Part shown: piece after piece, positions 7,555-15,962 of the stretch
Layout: each line of letters starts with the position of its first letter
How positions within the stretch are numbered: position 1 is the stretch's first letter
From: Halomonas smyrnensis AAD6
GTDB lineage: Bacteria; Pseudomonadota; Gammaproteobacteria; Pseudomonadales; Halomonadaceae
Direction: 5' to 3'
DNA length: 64,000 nt
Assembly (NCBI RefSeq): GCF_000265245.1
Contig: NZ_AJKS02000006.1
Coordinates: 27,067 to 91,066, forward strand
Program-made: the position numbers and the translations under genes
The notes under the pieces: generated by a model
The model's input: the letters and a program-made list of their open reading frames with translations, nothing else
Database searches by the model: none
What the model was told of the DNA's origin: nothing

Positions 7555-8232
7555 TCACCCCAGCCGCTTGAGCAGGGCCCGGGCCACGGCCTCGGAGCTG
7601 GCGGGGTTCTGGCCGGTGATCAGGCGGCCGTCCTCGACGCAGTAGGACTGCCAGTCCTCGCCCTTCTCGTAGCGGGCGCCCAGGCGCTGGAACTCGTCCT
7701 CGATCAGAAACGGCACCACCTCGGTCAGGCCGACGCCGGCTTCCTCGCCGTTGGTGAAGCCGGTGACCCGGCGATCCCGGATCAGCGGGGCGCCATCGGC
7801 GGCCTTCACGTGACGCAGCACGCCCGGGGCGTGGCAGACGAAGCTGATCGGCTTGCCGGCGCGCTCGAAGGCTTCGATCAGCTCGATCGACGTGCGCGAC
7901 TCGGCCAGGTCCCACAGCGGGCCATGGCCGCCCGGGTAGAACACCGCATCGAAGTCGGCCTCGTTCACCTCGTCCAGGCGCACGGTGCCGGCCAGGGCAT
8001 GCTGGGCCTGCGCGTCCTCGCGGAAGCGTTCGGTGGCCGGGGTCTGGAAGTCCGGCAGTTCGCTGTTGGGGTCCAGCGGCGGCTGGCCACCCTCGGGCGA
8101 GGCCAGCACCAGCTCGGCGCCGGCATCACGGAAGGCATAGTACGGGGCGGCGAATTCCTCGAGCCAGAAGCCGGTCTTGTGGCCGGTGTCGCCCAGCGCG
8201 TCGTGGGATGTCAGCACCATCAGGATCTTCAT
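7555..8232 (-). CDS. DJ-1/PfpI family protein, Hsp31-like
   Basis: A 225-residue protein of the type 1 glutamine amidotransferase-like superfamily. The nucleophile elbow carries C133-H134 in FVCHAPG, preceded by YPGGHGP; Glu at about 25-26 in FWLEEF completes the usual catalytic set. The N-terminus (MKILMVLTSHD) and the length match the Hsp31/glyoxalase III-like branch, which detoxifies methylglyoxal or protects damaged proteins. GAGGTGACCG precedes ATG 8232. It lies 43 bases downstream of the aldehyde dehydrogenase gene on the same strand, so the two probably form an aldehyde-detoxification operon. Confidence 0.85.
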   Translation of the reverse strand: MKILMVLTSHDALGDTGHKTGFWLEEFAAPYYAFRDAGAELVLASPEGGQPPLDPNSELPDFQTPATERFREDAQAQHALAGTVRLDEVNEADFDAVFYPGGHGPLWDLAESRTSIELIEAFERAGKPISFVCHAPGVLRHVKAADGAPLIRDRRVTGFTNGEEAGVGLTEVVPFLIEDEFQRLGARYEKGEDWQSYCVEDGRLITGQNPASSEAVARALLKRLG

Positions 8233-8275
8233 CGGTCACCTCTCGGTCGTGTCATTCGGCGGTCGGGCGGCAGGC

Positions 8276-9694
8276 TCAGCCCTCGAGCAGGGCCTTGAGC
8301 TCGGCGTACTTGTCATCATAGGGCGCGCGCAGCCGCAGGTTGCCCTGGCCTTCCTCGCTCTGCACCACCAGCGGCTTGGCGTGGGAGAAGCGGCGGAAGC
8401 CGTGCACGCCATGGTAGGCGCCGATGCCGGAGGGGCCGACGCCACCGAACGGCAGCGAATCGATGGACACGTGGGCCATCACGTCGTTGACCACCAGCGC
8501 GCCGGAGATGGTGCTCTCGGCGAAGGCCCGCTGCGCCTCGGCGTCCTCGCTGAAGTAGTAGGCCGCCAGGGGGCGCGGGTTGCCGGTGATATAGGCCACC
8601 GCTTCACGCTCCTGGTCGAAGGTGCGGATCGGCAGCAGCGGCCCGAAGATCTCCTCCTGCATGATGGCCATGTCGTCGGTCGCGCCGATCACCAGGTGCG
8701 GGGCGATCTTGCGGCTGTCTTCCCGGTAGGCCGGCTCGTCCTCGGGCCCCAGGTTGACGATCTCGGCGCCCTTCTCGCGGGCATCCTCCAGCAGCGAGAT
8801 CAGCCGCTGGTAGTGCCGGTCGCTGACGATGGCGGTGTAGTCGTCGTTGTGCTGGATGCTCGGGTAGCTGCGGGCGAGGAAGTCCCGGGCCAGGGCGGTG
8901 AAGTCCCGCGTCTGCTCTTCCGGCAGCAGCACGTAATCGGGCGCGATGCAGATCTGGCCGGCGTTGAAGGTCTTGCCGGTCAGGGTGCGCTCCACGGCCT
9001 TGGTCAGGTCGGCCTCGCGGGACACCAGCACCGGCGACTTGCCGCCGAGCTCCAGCGTCACGGGCACCAGGTTGTCGGCGGCGGCGCGCATCACGTGGCG
9101 GCCCACCGCGGTGCTGCCGGTGAACACCAGGTGGTCGAACGGCAACGTGCTGAAGGCCTGGGCCACGTCGGCCTCGCCCAGCACCACGGCCAGCTCCTCG
9201 GGACCGTAGTAGCGCCCGATCAGCTCGGCCAGCAGATCGGAGGTCCTCGGCGTCAGTTCGGAGGGCTTGAGCATGGCGGTGTTGCCGGCGGCGAACACCC
9301 CGGCCAGCGGGCCGAAGGCCAGATTGATCGGGAAGTTCCAGGGGCTGATGACGCCGACCACGCCCAGCGGCTGATAGTGGATCTCGGTGGTCATGCCGGG
9401 GTCGGGGGCTTCCGCGGTCTCGGCCTGCATCCACTCGTCGACGTGGTCGATGGCGTGCTGCAGCATCTTGATGCTGCCGGCCAGGTCGGAGGAGCCGGCC
9501 TGGAAGTGGCTGCGATGGCCGAAGTCGTCGCTCATCGCCTGGATCAGCGCCTCGTGGTGGTCACGGATCAGCCGGATGCCGCGCTGCAGGCGGTCCTTGC
9601 GCAGGGCCGCGTCGGCGGTGCCGGCCGCGGCCTGGCGCTGCTTCATGCTGTTCAGGACCTTGAGCAGATCGTGGCGCGTGTTCTCGCTGGACAT
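8276..9694 (-). CDS. calB: Coniferyl-aldehyde-dehydrogenase-type aldehyde dehydrogenase
   Basis: A 472-residue NAD(P)-dependent aldehyde dehydrogenase. Landmarks: SPWNFP with the oxyanion Asn at about 120, KPSE, FTGSTAVGR, LELGGKSP with the general-base Glu at about 215, and NAGQICIAPDYV with the nucleophile Cys at about 249. The CIAPDYV version of the Cys motif is characteristic of the coniferyl aldehyde dehydrogenase group, although members act on various aliphatic and aromatic aldehydes. ATG 9694 has AGGAGGAATC upstream; a longer frame upstream lacks family similarity. The gene is divergent from a LysR regulator and followed by a DJ-1 protein. Confidence 0.88.
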   Translation of the reverse strand: MSSENTRHDLLKVLNSMKQRQAAAGTADAALRKDRLQRGIRLIRDHHEALIQAMSDDFGHRSHFQAGSSDLAGSIKMLQHAIDHVDEWMQAETAEAPDPGMTTEIHYQPLGVVGVISPWNFPINLAFGPLAGVFAAGNTAMLKPSELTPRTSDLLAELIGRYYGPEELAVVLGEADVAQAFSTLPFDHLVFTGSTAVGRHVMRAAADNLVPVTLELGGKSPVLVSREADLTKAVERTLTGKTFNAGQICIAPDYVLLPEEQTRDFTALARDFLARSYPSIQHNDDYTAIVSDRHYQRLISLLEDAREKGAEIVNLGPEDEPAYREDSRKIAPHLVIGATDDMAIMQEEIFGPLLPIRTFDQEREAVAYITGNPRPLAAYYFSEDAEAQRAFAESTISGALVVNDVMAHVSIDSLPFGGVGPSGIGAYHGVHGFRRFSHAKPLVVQSEEGQGNLRLRAPYDDKYAELKALLEG

Positions 9695-9789
9695 GATTCC
9701 TCCTGCCGTCGGGGGCGTGGATGACGTTCGATGTCGGCATCCTAGGCCTGACGGGTGTCGGAGGGGTAACAATGCTAGGCTGCCGGGGT

Positions 9790-9805
9790 CATAAGAAAAT
9801 TTATG
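9790..9805. promoter_or_regulatory. LysR-type operator between calB and its divergent regulator
   Basis: CATAAGAAAATTTATG is a 16-base inverted repeat with 5-base perfect arms, 8 bases before the LysR start codon. A dyad at this position is typical of autoregulated LysR-type sites. It is notable as an A+T-rich spot in G+C-rich DNA. Confidence 0.5.
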
Positions 9806-9813
9806 GATCGGCC

Positions 9814-10704
9814 ATGTCCCTGACCCGCATGCGCACCTTCATCGAGGTGTATCGCCAGTGCTCCATCAGCGGCGCGGCGCGAGCGCTGAATCTCACTCAG
9901 CCCGCCGTCTCGCAGCACATCGCCGGGCTCGAGGTCGCCGTCGGCCGGCCGCTGTTCGAGCGTTCGCCGACCGGCGTGACGCCGACCGCCGCCGCCGAGG
10001 CGCTGGCCATGGACATCGGCGACAAGCTGGACGCCGCCGAGGCCGCCCTGGCCTCGGCGAGGGCGCGGTCGATGGATATCTCGGGGGTGCTGCAGCTGGT
10101 CGGGCATGCCGATGTGATGGCCGAGATTCTCGGCCAGCGGCTGCTGCCGCTGCTCGAGGCGGGCGTGAGGGTGCGCCTGCATAGCGGTGGCGGCGACATG
10201 GTGACCAGCATGCTGCTGGAAGGCCACTGCGACCTGGGCATCTCGGCCCACCCGGTGGTCGACGGCCGCCTGAAGAGCGAGCCGCTCTTCACCAGCCGGG
10301 TACTGCCCGTGGCCGCGCCAGCGGTGGCGGCACGGCTGGCGGCGTCCGACGACTTCGCCGGCGACATCCGCGAGACCCCGCTGCTGGCCTACGACCTGGA
10401 ACTGTCGATGATCGAGCGCTGGCTGCAAAAGAACCGGATCGGCGCCGACGACCTGGTGCCCTACGTGGTCAACCAGGACCTGAGGGCCCAGCGTCAGCTG
10501 CTCATGCAGGGCTTCGGCTGGTCGGTGATGCCGGAGTACCTCTGCCGCCAGCAGATGGCCCGGGGCGAGCTGGCCGAGATCGCCTCCCCCGTGGGCACCC
10601 ACGAGATCCACTACTACCTGGTATGGAGGCCGCAGGCCCTGCGCCAGGCGCGGGTCGCCCACGCCCGCCAGACCCTGCTGCAGCAACTGCGCCTGCCCGA
10701 GTGA
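9814..10704 (+). CDS. LysR family regulator divergent from aldehyde dehydrogenase
   Basis: A 296-residue LysR-type regulator. The N-terminal winged helix-turn-helix has the standard blocks FIEVYRQCSISGAARAL, LTQPAVSQHI and GRPLFERS, followed by the linker helix and a periplasmic-binding-protein-like effector domain. ATG 9814 gives the canonical MSLTRMRTF beginning; the upstream extension reads through the operator. The divergent arrangement with calB (119 bases between starts) and the dyad at 9790-9805 suggest that it controls the aldehyde dehydrogenase and itself. The inducer is unknown, plausibly an aldehyde. Confidence 0.88.
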   Translation: MSLTRMRTFIEVYRQCSISGAARALNLTQPAVSQHIAGLEVAVGRPLFERSPTGVTPTAAAEALAMDIGDKLDAAEAALASARARSMDISGVLQLVGHADVMAEILGQRLLPLLEAGVRVRLHSGGGDMVTSMLLEGHCDLGISAHPVVDGRLKSEPLFTSRVLPVAAPAVAARLAASDDFAGDIRETPLLAYDLELSMIERWLQKNRIGADDLVPYVVNQDLRAQRQLLMQGFGWSVMPEYLCRQQMARGELAEIASPVGTHEIHYYLVWRPQALRQARVAHARQTLLQQLRLPE

Positions 10705-10804
10705 GGCGCACGGGCCGGCCCGGCCGGCCGTGTCGTCAGCCGCCCACCGGCGGCTACGCGACCTTTCGTCGCGAGCCCCGAGGCCGCGCGGATCGCCAGA
10801 GGCG

Positions 10805-12187
10805 TTACCGGGCACTGTGGCGGGAGTGCTCCGCCGGCCCTTCTTCGGAAGCGGTATCGGCGGACGCCTCGGCAGGCGCCTCCTGCTCTTGCGACTCTTG
10901 CGATTCTTGCGGCTCTTGCGATTCTTGCGGCTCTTCCGGATCCTCCAGCGGCTCGCCCTCCTCGTTCTGCAGCTGTTGGTCGTAGGCCGCCTGCAGGCCG
11001 GTATCCTCCTCGGCTTCCGCGTCCTCGTCCGCTTGCTCGATATGGCCCGGATAGAAGGGCGACAGGATAGCCACCAGGATGCCCAGCGCGGCGAACATGG
11101 AGAACGCCGTCGCATAGCCGAAGGCATTGACCAGCCCGCCGACCACCGGCGAGCCGGTGGCCTGCCCCAGCGACACCGCCATGAAGGGCAGCACCGGCCC
11201 CACCGACAGCCGGCCCGGCAGCAGGCGGATGCCGGTCATCAGATACAGCCCCGTCAGGCTCATGTAGGCCAGGCCGAAGACCAGCGCGGAGAACGCCGCC
11301 AGCGGCGTCTGGGCGGGGCTGGCCGCGAGCAGCGCCAGGCTGGCGGCCAGCATCATCAGCATCAGCGCGTGAGTGATCGGCGGGTTGTTGCGGTCGGCCA
11401 GGTCGGCCACCACGGCGCCGCCGAGACCGGCGATGCCCACCGCCAGCCACAGCCAACCGGTGGAGGCCGGCGGCAGGCCACCGAGGGTGACGACCAGGTC
11501 GGGCGCGAAGATCCAGTAGGCGGACGAGACGAAGCCCATCACGAAGGAGAACAGCGACAGCCGCACCAGCCGCGACCAGGGCAGCTCGGGGAGCGGCGGC
11601 GGCGGCGCGGCGTTCGAGGGCACGATGCGCGACACCGAGGGCAGGAACCACCAGGCGGCGATCACGCCGATGGCGGTGCAGATCGCGAACGAGAGATAGG
11701 CCAGCCGCCAGGCGCCGACCATGAACAGCACCGTGGGCACGGCGACGATCACGCCGATGCTGGTGCCGGCGTTCATCACCGAGCTGACCCGCCCGTGCAG
11801 CGAGCGCCTCACCATCGCCTGCATGGCGGCCGAGAGGGCCGGCATCATCAGGCCGGTGCAGATGCCGCAGGCGAACACGCCGCTGCCCAGCATCAGCGCG
11901 CCGGAGGCCTGGCTGATCAGCCCCAGGCCGACGACGCCGAACAGGCCGGACAGCACCGCCGTGTTGCGGGCGCCGAGATGGTCGGTGATGAAGGGCGCGA
12001 CCACCGTGGACAGCAGGAAGCTGATCAGCGGCAGCGCGCCGATGATGCCGATGGCGTAGGGCGTGAGCTCCAGCGCGTCGCGGATCTGCGGCACGAACAG
12101 GCCGAAGGCGAAGCGCGCCAGGCCGTAGCTGATCGCGACCAGCGCCGCCCCGAGAATTGCGAACCTCGTGCTCGTAAGAGACTTCAT
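10805..12187 (-). CDS. MFS transporter with acidic repeat tail
   Basis: A 460-residue major facilitator superfamily protein with about twelve membrane segments up to residue 390, including GLARFAFGLFVP in the first helix and a loop GARNTAV typical of the family's helix 2-3 region. Similar proteins are annotated as YbfB/YjiJ-type or general MFS exporters; substrate unknown. The last 70 residues form a soluble Glu/Gln/Ser-rich tail with repeats of the form PQE/SQE, encoded by the 9-base repeats at 10886-10939. GGAGG lies upstream of ATG 12187, and the longer upstream frame is not supported. It is divergent from the small coiled-coil protein gene. Confidence 0.85.
   Translation of the reverse strand: MKSLTSTRFAILGAALVAISYGLARFAFGLFVPQIRDALELTPYAIGIIGALPLISFLLSTVVAPFITDHLGARNTAVLSGLFGVVGLGLISQASGALMLGSGVFACGICTGLMMPALSAAMQAMVRRSLHGRVSSVMNAGTSIGVIVAVPTVLFMVGAWRLAYLSFAICTAIGVIAAWWFLPSVSRIVPSNAAPPPPLPELPWSRLVRLSLFSFVMGFVSSAYWIFAPDLVVTLGGLPPASTGWLWLAVGIAGLGGAVVADLADRNNPPITHALMLMMLAASLALLAASPAQTPLAAFSALVFGLAYMSLTGLYLMTGIRLLPGRLSVGPVLPFMAVSLGQATGSPVVGGLVNAFGYATAFSMFAALGILVAILSPFYPGHIEQADEDAEAEEDTGLQAAYDQQLQNEEGEPLEDPEEPQESQEPQESQESQEQEAPAEASADTASEEGPAEHSRHSAR
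10886..10939. repeat. Six tandem 9-base repeats in the MFS tail
   Basis: Six consecutive units of the form ytcttscgr encode PEE, PQE, SQE, PQE, SQE, SQE on the minus strand. The period is a multiple of three, so copy number can change without breaking the frame. Confidence 0.85.
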
Positions 12188-12383
12188 GATACCTCCGCCA
12201 GGCTCGCCGGGCTGATGGTCAGTGGAGGGTCGGCGCCGCACGGCACCGACGGGACATATGCCGGTACGCGCGACCTTGCCAGTTCCCGGGGGGGATATGC
12301 CACCCTGTAACGACCACATCGTGTTGCCCCGCGACGGGCACGAGCGAATCGTGATTCACGCGCCCACGGAAAGGAGTCTTCCC

Positions 12384-12671
12384 ATGAGCGACCGGAATGC
12401 CTACGAACAGAAGCTGCGCGCCAAGCTGGACGAGCTGCAGGCCGAGGTGGACAAGCTGAAGGCCCGTGCCAGGAGCGCCGAGGCCGACCAGCGCATCGAG
12501 CACGAGAAGGAAGTCGACGAGCTCGAGGCCAGGCGTGACGAGATGCGCCAGAAGCTCGACGAACTGCGCGACTCCAGCGACGACGCCTGGGACGACCTCA
12601 AGGCCGGCGCGGAAAGCGCCTGGAGCTCGCTGAGCGATTCCCTCGAGAAGGCCCGCTCACGCTTCAAGTGA
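12384..12671 (+). CDS. Small coiled-coil protein, stress-response type
   Basis: A 95-residue hydrophilic protein that is almost entirely charged helix: KLRAKLDELQAEVDKLKAR and the following segments have leucine/alanine heptads typical of a coiled coil. The C-terminal DAWDDLKAGAESAWSSL resembles amphipathic repeats found in small osmotic or general stress proteins of proteobacteria. AAGGAG precedes ATG 12384; the longer frame upstream is not supported. There is no signal peptide or membrane segment. I do not assign a function beyond a likely stress-associated role. Confidence 0.7.
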   Translation: MSDRNAYEQKLRAKLDELQAEVDKLKARARSAEADQRIEHEKEVDELEARRDEMRQKLDELRDSSDDAWDDLKAGAESAWSSLSDSLEKARSRFK

Positions 12672-12810
12672 TGCGCCGTGCCTCCATCGGCCAGCGCCAC
12701 GCCCCGGCCCTTCCTGGTCGGGGCGTTGTCGTATCGCCTTCCGCCGCGGCGCCGGGCGTGGTGGAATGCTCTTCCTTCCGCCACTGCGATGACGGGGTCG
12801 CGAGCCGCCG

Positions 12811-14220
12811 ATGAAACGCTACGAGACATTCGCCGACCGGATCGCCGAGCTGATCCGCGAGGGCGTGCTGGCCCCGGGCGAGCGGGTGCCTTCGGTGCGC
12901 CAGGCCAGTCGCCAGTACGGCATCAGCCACTCCACCGTCTTCCAGGCCTACTACCTGCTGGAGGATCGCGGGCTGATCGTGGCCAGGTCGCGCTCCGGCT
13001 ATTACGTGCGCGAGCAGGCCCGGCGGGTGCTGCACGAGCCGCGCATGACGCCGAGCCGGCAGGAGAGCGCCGACGTGGCCGTCAGCGAGCTGGTGTTCTC
13101 GGTGCTCGACTCGCTCCAGGACCCCGACACCGTGCCGTTCGGCTCGGCCTTCCCCAGCCCGGAGCTGTTCCCGCTCGCCCGGCTGGCCCGCAGCATGGCC
13201 AAGGGCCTGCGCGGGATGAGCGGCGGCGACGTGCTGCGCGACATGACGACGGGCGATGCCGACCTGCGCCGCCAGATCGTGCTGCGCTACACGCTGAAGG
13301 GGATGCCGCTGCCGCCCGAGGAGCTGGTGATCACCAGCGGCGCCATGGAGGCGCTGAACCTGGGCTTGCAGTGCGTGACCGAGCCCGGGGACCTGGTCGC
13401 CATCGAGTCGCCGGCCTTCTACGCCAGCCTGCAGATCCTCGAGCGCCTGAAGCTCAGGGCGGTGGAGATTCCCGTGCACCCGCGCGAGGGCGTCGACCTG
13501 GACGTGCTGGCGGACAGCCTGGCGCGGCTGCCGATCAAGGCCTGCTGGTTCATGAGCCACCTGCAGAACCCGCTGGGCGCGAGCCTGGACGACGACAAGA
13601 AACGCGCGCTCTACGCGCTGATCAAGCGCCACCAGGTGCCGCTGATCGAGGACGACGCCTACGCGGAGCTGCACTTCGCCACCACGCCGCCGAAGCCGGT
13701 GAAGCAGTTCGACGACGAGGGCCTGGTCATCCACTGCGGCTCGTTCTCGAAGAGCCTGGCGCCGGGGTATCGCGTCGGCTGGGTGGCGGCCGGGCGCTTC
13801 GCGGAGGCGGTCTCGCGGCTCAAGCTGATGACGACCATCTCGCCCTCGGTGCCGGCCCAGACGGCCATTGCCGACTATCTTCAGCATGGCGGCTATGACC
13901 GCCATCTGCGCCAGCTGCGCCATGCCCTGGAGACCCAGCAGGGCCGTATGCTGGCCTCGGCCGCGCATCACTTCCCGGCCGAGACCCGGGCCACCCGCCC
14001 GGCCGGCGGCTACTTCCTGTGGTTCGAACTGCCCGAACGGGTGGACTCGCTGCGCCTGTTCCATCTGGCCCGGGAGCGTGGCATCAGCCTGGCGCCGGGG
14101 CCGATCTTCTCCGCCACCCAGGGCTTTCGCCACTGCCTGCGCCTGAGCTACGGCCATCCCTGGACGCCGCGCAGCGAGGCGGCCATGGCGACGCTGGGCG
14201 AGCTGATCGACGCCTTCTGA
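12811..14220 (+). CDS. MocR-type GntR/aminotransferase regulator
   Basis: A 469-residue fusion of an N-terminal GntR winged helix (residues 1-70, with GERVPSVRQASRQYGIS and STVFQAYYLLEDRG) to a fold-type I aminotransferase-like domain (about 105-465). The PLP-binding Lys is K314 in CGSFSKSLAPGYRVGW, and NPLG and EDDAYAEL match cofactor-contact segments. MocR proteins use PLP adducts as effectors to control vitamin B6, amine or amino-acid genes. Most similar in layout to single-gene PdxR-like or PLP-dependent family regulators. Neighbours give no obvious target: a small coiled-coil gene upstream and a convergent membrane protein downstream. No strong Shine-Dalgarno is seen. Confidence 0.88.
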   Translation: MKRYETFADRIAELIREGVLAPGERVPSVRQASRQYGISHSTVFQAYYLLEDRGLIVARSRSGYYVREQARRVLHEPRMTPSRQESADVAVSELVFSVLDSLQDPDTVPFGSAFPSPELFPLARLARSMAKGLRGMSGGDVLRDMTTGDADLRRQIVLRYTLKGMPLPPEELVITSGAMEALNLGLQCVTEPGDLVAIESPAFYASLQILERLKLRAVEIPVHPREGVDLDVLADSLARLPIKACWFMSHLQNPLGASLDDDKKRALYALIKRHQVPLIEDDAYAELHFATTPPKPVKQFDDEGLVIHCGSFSKSLAPGYRVGWVAAGRFAEAVSRLKLMTTISPSVPAQTAIADYLQHGGYDRHLRQLRHALETQQGRMLASAAHHFPAETRATRPAGGYFLWFELPERVDSLRLFHLARERGISLAPGPIFSATQGFRHCLRLSYGHPWTPRSEAAMATLGELIDAF

Positions 14221-14222
14221 AC

Positions 14223-14855
14223 TCAGGCGCGCGGCGCCTCGTGCAGGCGCCGGTTCAGCCGGCCGATCTGCTGGAGATCGTGCAGGTAGAGGTCGAGCTT
14301 CGAGACGGCGAAGGCCAGCAGCGCCGAGGCATAGACCAGCGCCGTCAGCACGGCCAGGTTGTTGGCCCAGGCCAGCGCCGGCACCGCCACCGGATAGGCC
14401 GCGGTGAAGATGCTCATCCCGCCCCAGAACAGCGCCAGCAGGCTGCAGGCCATGACCAGCACCAGCATCGGCCCGCGCCGATAGCGCCGCGGCGGACGGG
14501 TCTTCCAGCCCGGCAGGTGCGCCACGGTCAGCTCGCCGCGGGTGTCGATGCGCCCGCGCCGGCGCAGCAGCGGCTCGGCGAAGGCCTTCCGCCGGCCCGG
14601 CGCCAGCGCCGCCAGCACCAGCCGCGGGTCGACGCCGCCGCCGAAGATGCGGGCCACCGCCTGCTCGAACCCTGCCGAGGGCCGGCCGTCGCGGCACTCC
14701 TCGGCCGCGTCGCAAAGCGTCGTCAGCGCCTGGTTGACCCGCTCCGGGCGCTCCTCCTCGTCCTCGAAGTTGATCGCGTAATGCACGCTGTACACCTGAT
14801 GCAGCGCGAACGTCACACCGACGAAGATCAGGAAGAACGCGACGTAGATCATCAT
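14223..14855 (-). CDS. Unknown membrane protein with three predicted helices
   Basis: I do not recognise this 210-residue protein. A hydrophobic helix at residues 2-20 is followed by about 100 soluble residues containing DAAEECRDG and basic segments, then two membrane helices in the C-terminal half (roughly 130-150 and 158-180), and a short charged tail. The start is placed at ATG 14855 (two Met codons in tandem) because GAGGGG lies upstream and the longer frame adds only low-complexity residues. It ends 2 bases from the stop of the convergent MocR gene and follows nfsA on the same strand. Confidence 0.6.
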   Translation of the reverse strand: MMIYVAFFLIFVGVTFALHQVYSVHYAINFEDEEERPERVNQALTTLCDAAEECRDGRPSAGFEQAVARIFGGGVDPRLVLAALAPGRRKAFAEPLLRRRGRIDTRGELTVAHLPGWKTRPPRRYRRGPMLVLVMACSLLALFWGGMSIFTAAYPVAVPALAWANNLAVLTALVYASALLAFAVSKLDLYLHDLQQIGRLNRRLHEAPRA

Positions 14856-14985
14856 GACACCCCTCAAACCCTGGAAACCGGCCCGCGTCCCGCGGCCCCT
14901 GTCGTGGGCGGTCAAGATGACAGAACGGCCGGGGCCATAACAGGGGCAGAAGGTCGCGAAAAAAGGGGATCAGTTGAGAGCGCAA

Positions 14986-15006
14986 GCCCCGAGGACACCT
15001 CGGGGC
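14986..15006 (-). terminator. Hairpin downstream of nfsA
   Basis: GCCCCGAGG and CCTCGGGGC form a 9-base stem with a 3-base loop, 10 bases past the nfsA stop. The nearest T-run on the minus strand is about 25 bases further on, so it is an atypical intrinsic terminator. Confidence 0.45.
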
Positions 15007-15015
15007 CGGCAGCGC

Positions 15016-15747
15016 CTACTTCATCTCGAAGCCGCGCTTGACCAGGAAGTCGCGCATGTGGGGACGCAGCTTGGTGTCGAACAGCGGCTCGAGGCTCTTC
15101 GACCAGTTGGTGTCCTTGGTGCCGCCGGTGCGCTCGCCGTAGTAGCGGTGCATCTCGTCGTCGTAGGCGTCGACCTGTTCGCGATCGTCGGTGTAGCGGT
15201 CTTCCTTGAGGATCGCCTCGACCGGCAGGCGCGGCTTCACGTCCGGGTCGTGGGCGGGATAGCCGATGCACATGCCGAACACCGGATAGACATGCTCCGG
15301 CAGCTCGAGCAGCTCGCTGACGGCCTGCGGGTTATTGCGGATGCCGCCGATGTAGCAGATGCCGAGCCCCTCGGACTCGGCGGCCACGGCCACGTTCTGC
15401 GCCATCAGCGCGGTATCGACGCTGGCCACCAGCAGCTGCTCGGTCATGCCGCGCACGACGTTGGCGCCGGTGCGCTCGGAGGCGTCGGTGGGCCGCTTCA
15501 TGTCGGCGCAGAACACCAGGAAGTCGGAGGCGCTGGCGACGTAGCCCTGGCCGCCGGCCAGCTCGGCGATCTGCTCGCGCTTGGCCGGGGTGGTCACGTG
15601 GATGACGCTGTAGGCCTGCACGTGGTTGGAGGACGCGGCGGCCTGGCCGGCGCTGACCAGCTCCCGCAGCAGCTCGGGCGGCATCTTCTGGTCGGTGAAC
15701 TTGCGCACCGAGCGATGGGACTTCAGCAGTTCGATGGTCGGATTCAT
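15016..15747 (-). CDS. nfsA: NfsA-type oxygen-insensitive NADPH nitroreductase
   Basis: A 243-residue FMN flavoprotein of the nitroreductase superfamily, near the 240 residues of E. coli NfsA. Shared blocks in order: PTIELL-HRSVRKFTD with the FMN-phosphate Arg residues, SSNHVQAYSVIHV, FLVFCADM, DTALMAQN, ESEGLGICYIGGIRNN, GMCIGYPA-D and KPRLP. The enzyme reduces nitroaromatics and quinones with NADPH by two-electron transfer. ATG 15747 gives the conserved MNPTIELL beginning, with GAGG upstream. It is divergent from the DUF1499 gene and upstream of an unknown membrane protein gene. Confidence 0.9.
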   Translation of the reverse strand: MNPTIELLKSHRSVRKFTDQKMPPELLRELVSAGQAAASSNHVQAYSVIHVTTPAKREQIAELAGGQGYVASASDFLVFCADMKRPTDASERTGANVVRGMTEQLLVASVDTALMAQNVAVAAESEGLGICYIGGIRNNPQAVSELLELPEHVYPVFGMCIGYPAHDPDVKPRLPVEAILKEDRYTDDREQVDAYDDEMHRYYGERTGGTKDTNWSKSLEPLFDTKLRPHMRDFLVKRGFEMK

Positions 15748-15897
15748 GGGGCCTCGCGGAATGCGTGTTCGGATGGTTCGGGGTCGGGCGGATCGCCGAA
15801 CCCGCCAAGACCCGTCCAAGATACTTAACATGCTCACGACATGCCAACATGGGCGCCATCGCCTCGGCCTATCGGCGACCGGCGCCTACCGGCAGGA

Positions 15898-15926
15898 TCG
15901 GCACGAGCGTCCTCGGGCACTATAGT
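15898..15926 (+). promoter_or_regulatory. Candidate sigma-70 promoter for the DUF1499 gene
   Basis: TCGGCA (15898-15903) and TATAGT (15921-15926) are 17 bases apart and lie 36 bases before the DUF1499 start codon. The -10 matches consensus at 5 of 6 positions and the -35 at 4 of 6. Confidence 0.5.
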
Positions 15927-15962
15927 AGGGGCCATGCCGCAACGAAGGGAGGAAGCCACGCC

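Noticed and set aside
8177..9724. Plus-strand open frame of 515 codons opposite the aldehyde dehydrogenase
   Set aside because: Antisense artefact of a well-supported aldehyde dehydrogenase gene.
10886..10939. Possible CRISPR or minisatellite array
   Set aside because: Units are contiguous 9-base repeats with no spacers, inside a coding region.
10730..12310. Plus-strand open frame of 526 codons opposite the MFS gene
   Set aside because: Low-complexity antisense of a transporter with clear membrane helices.
12188..12383. Sigma-54 promoter before the coiled-coil gene
   Set aside because: No TGGCAC-N5-TTGCA-like pair with the right spacing is present.
12664..14985. Minus-strand open frame of 773 codons opposite the MocR gene
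   Set aside because: It has low-complexity Arg/Gln/Ala composition, no ribosome site and no family; MocR on the other strand has all expected residues.
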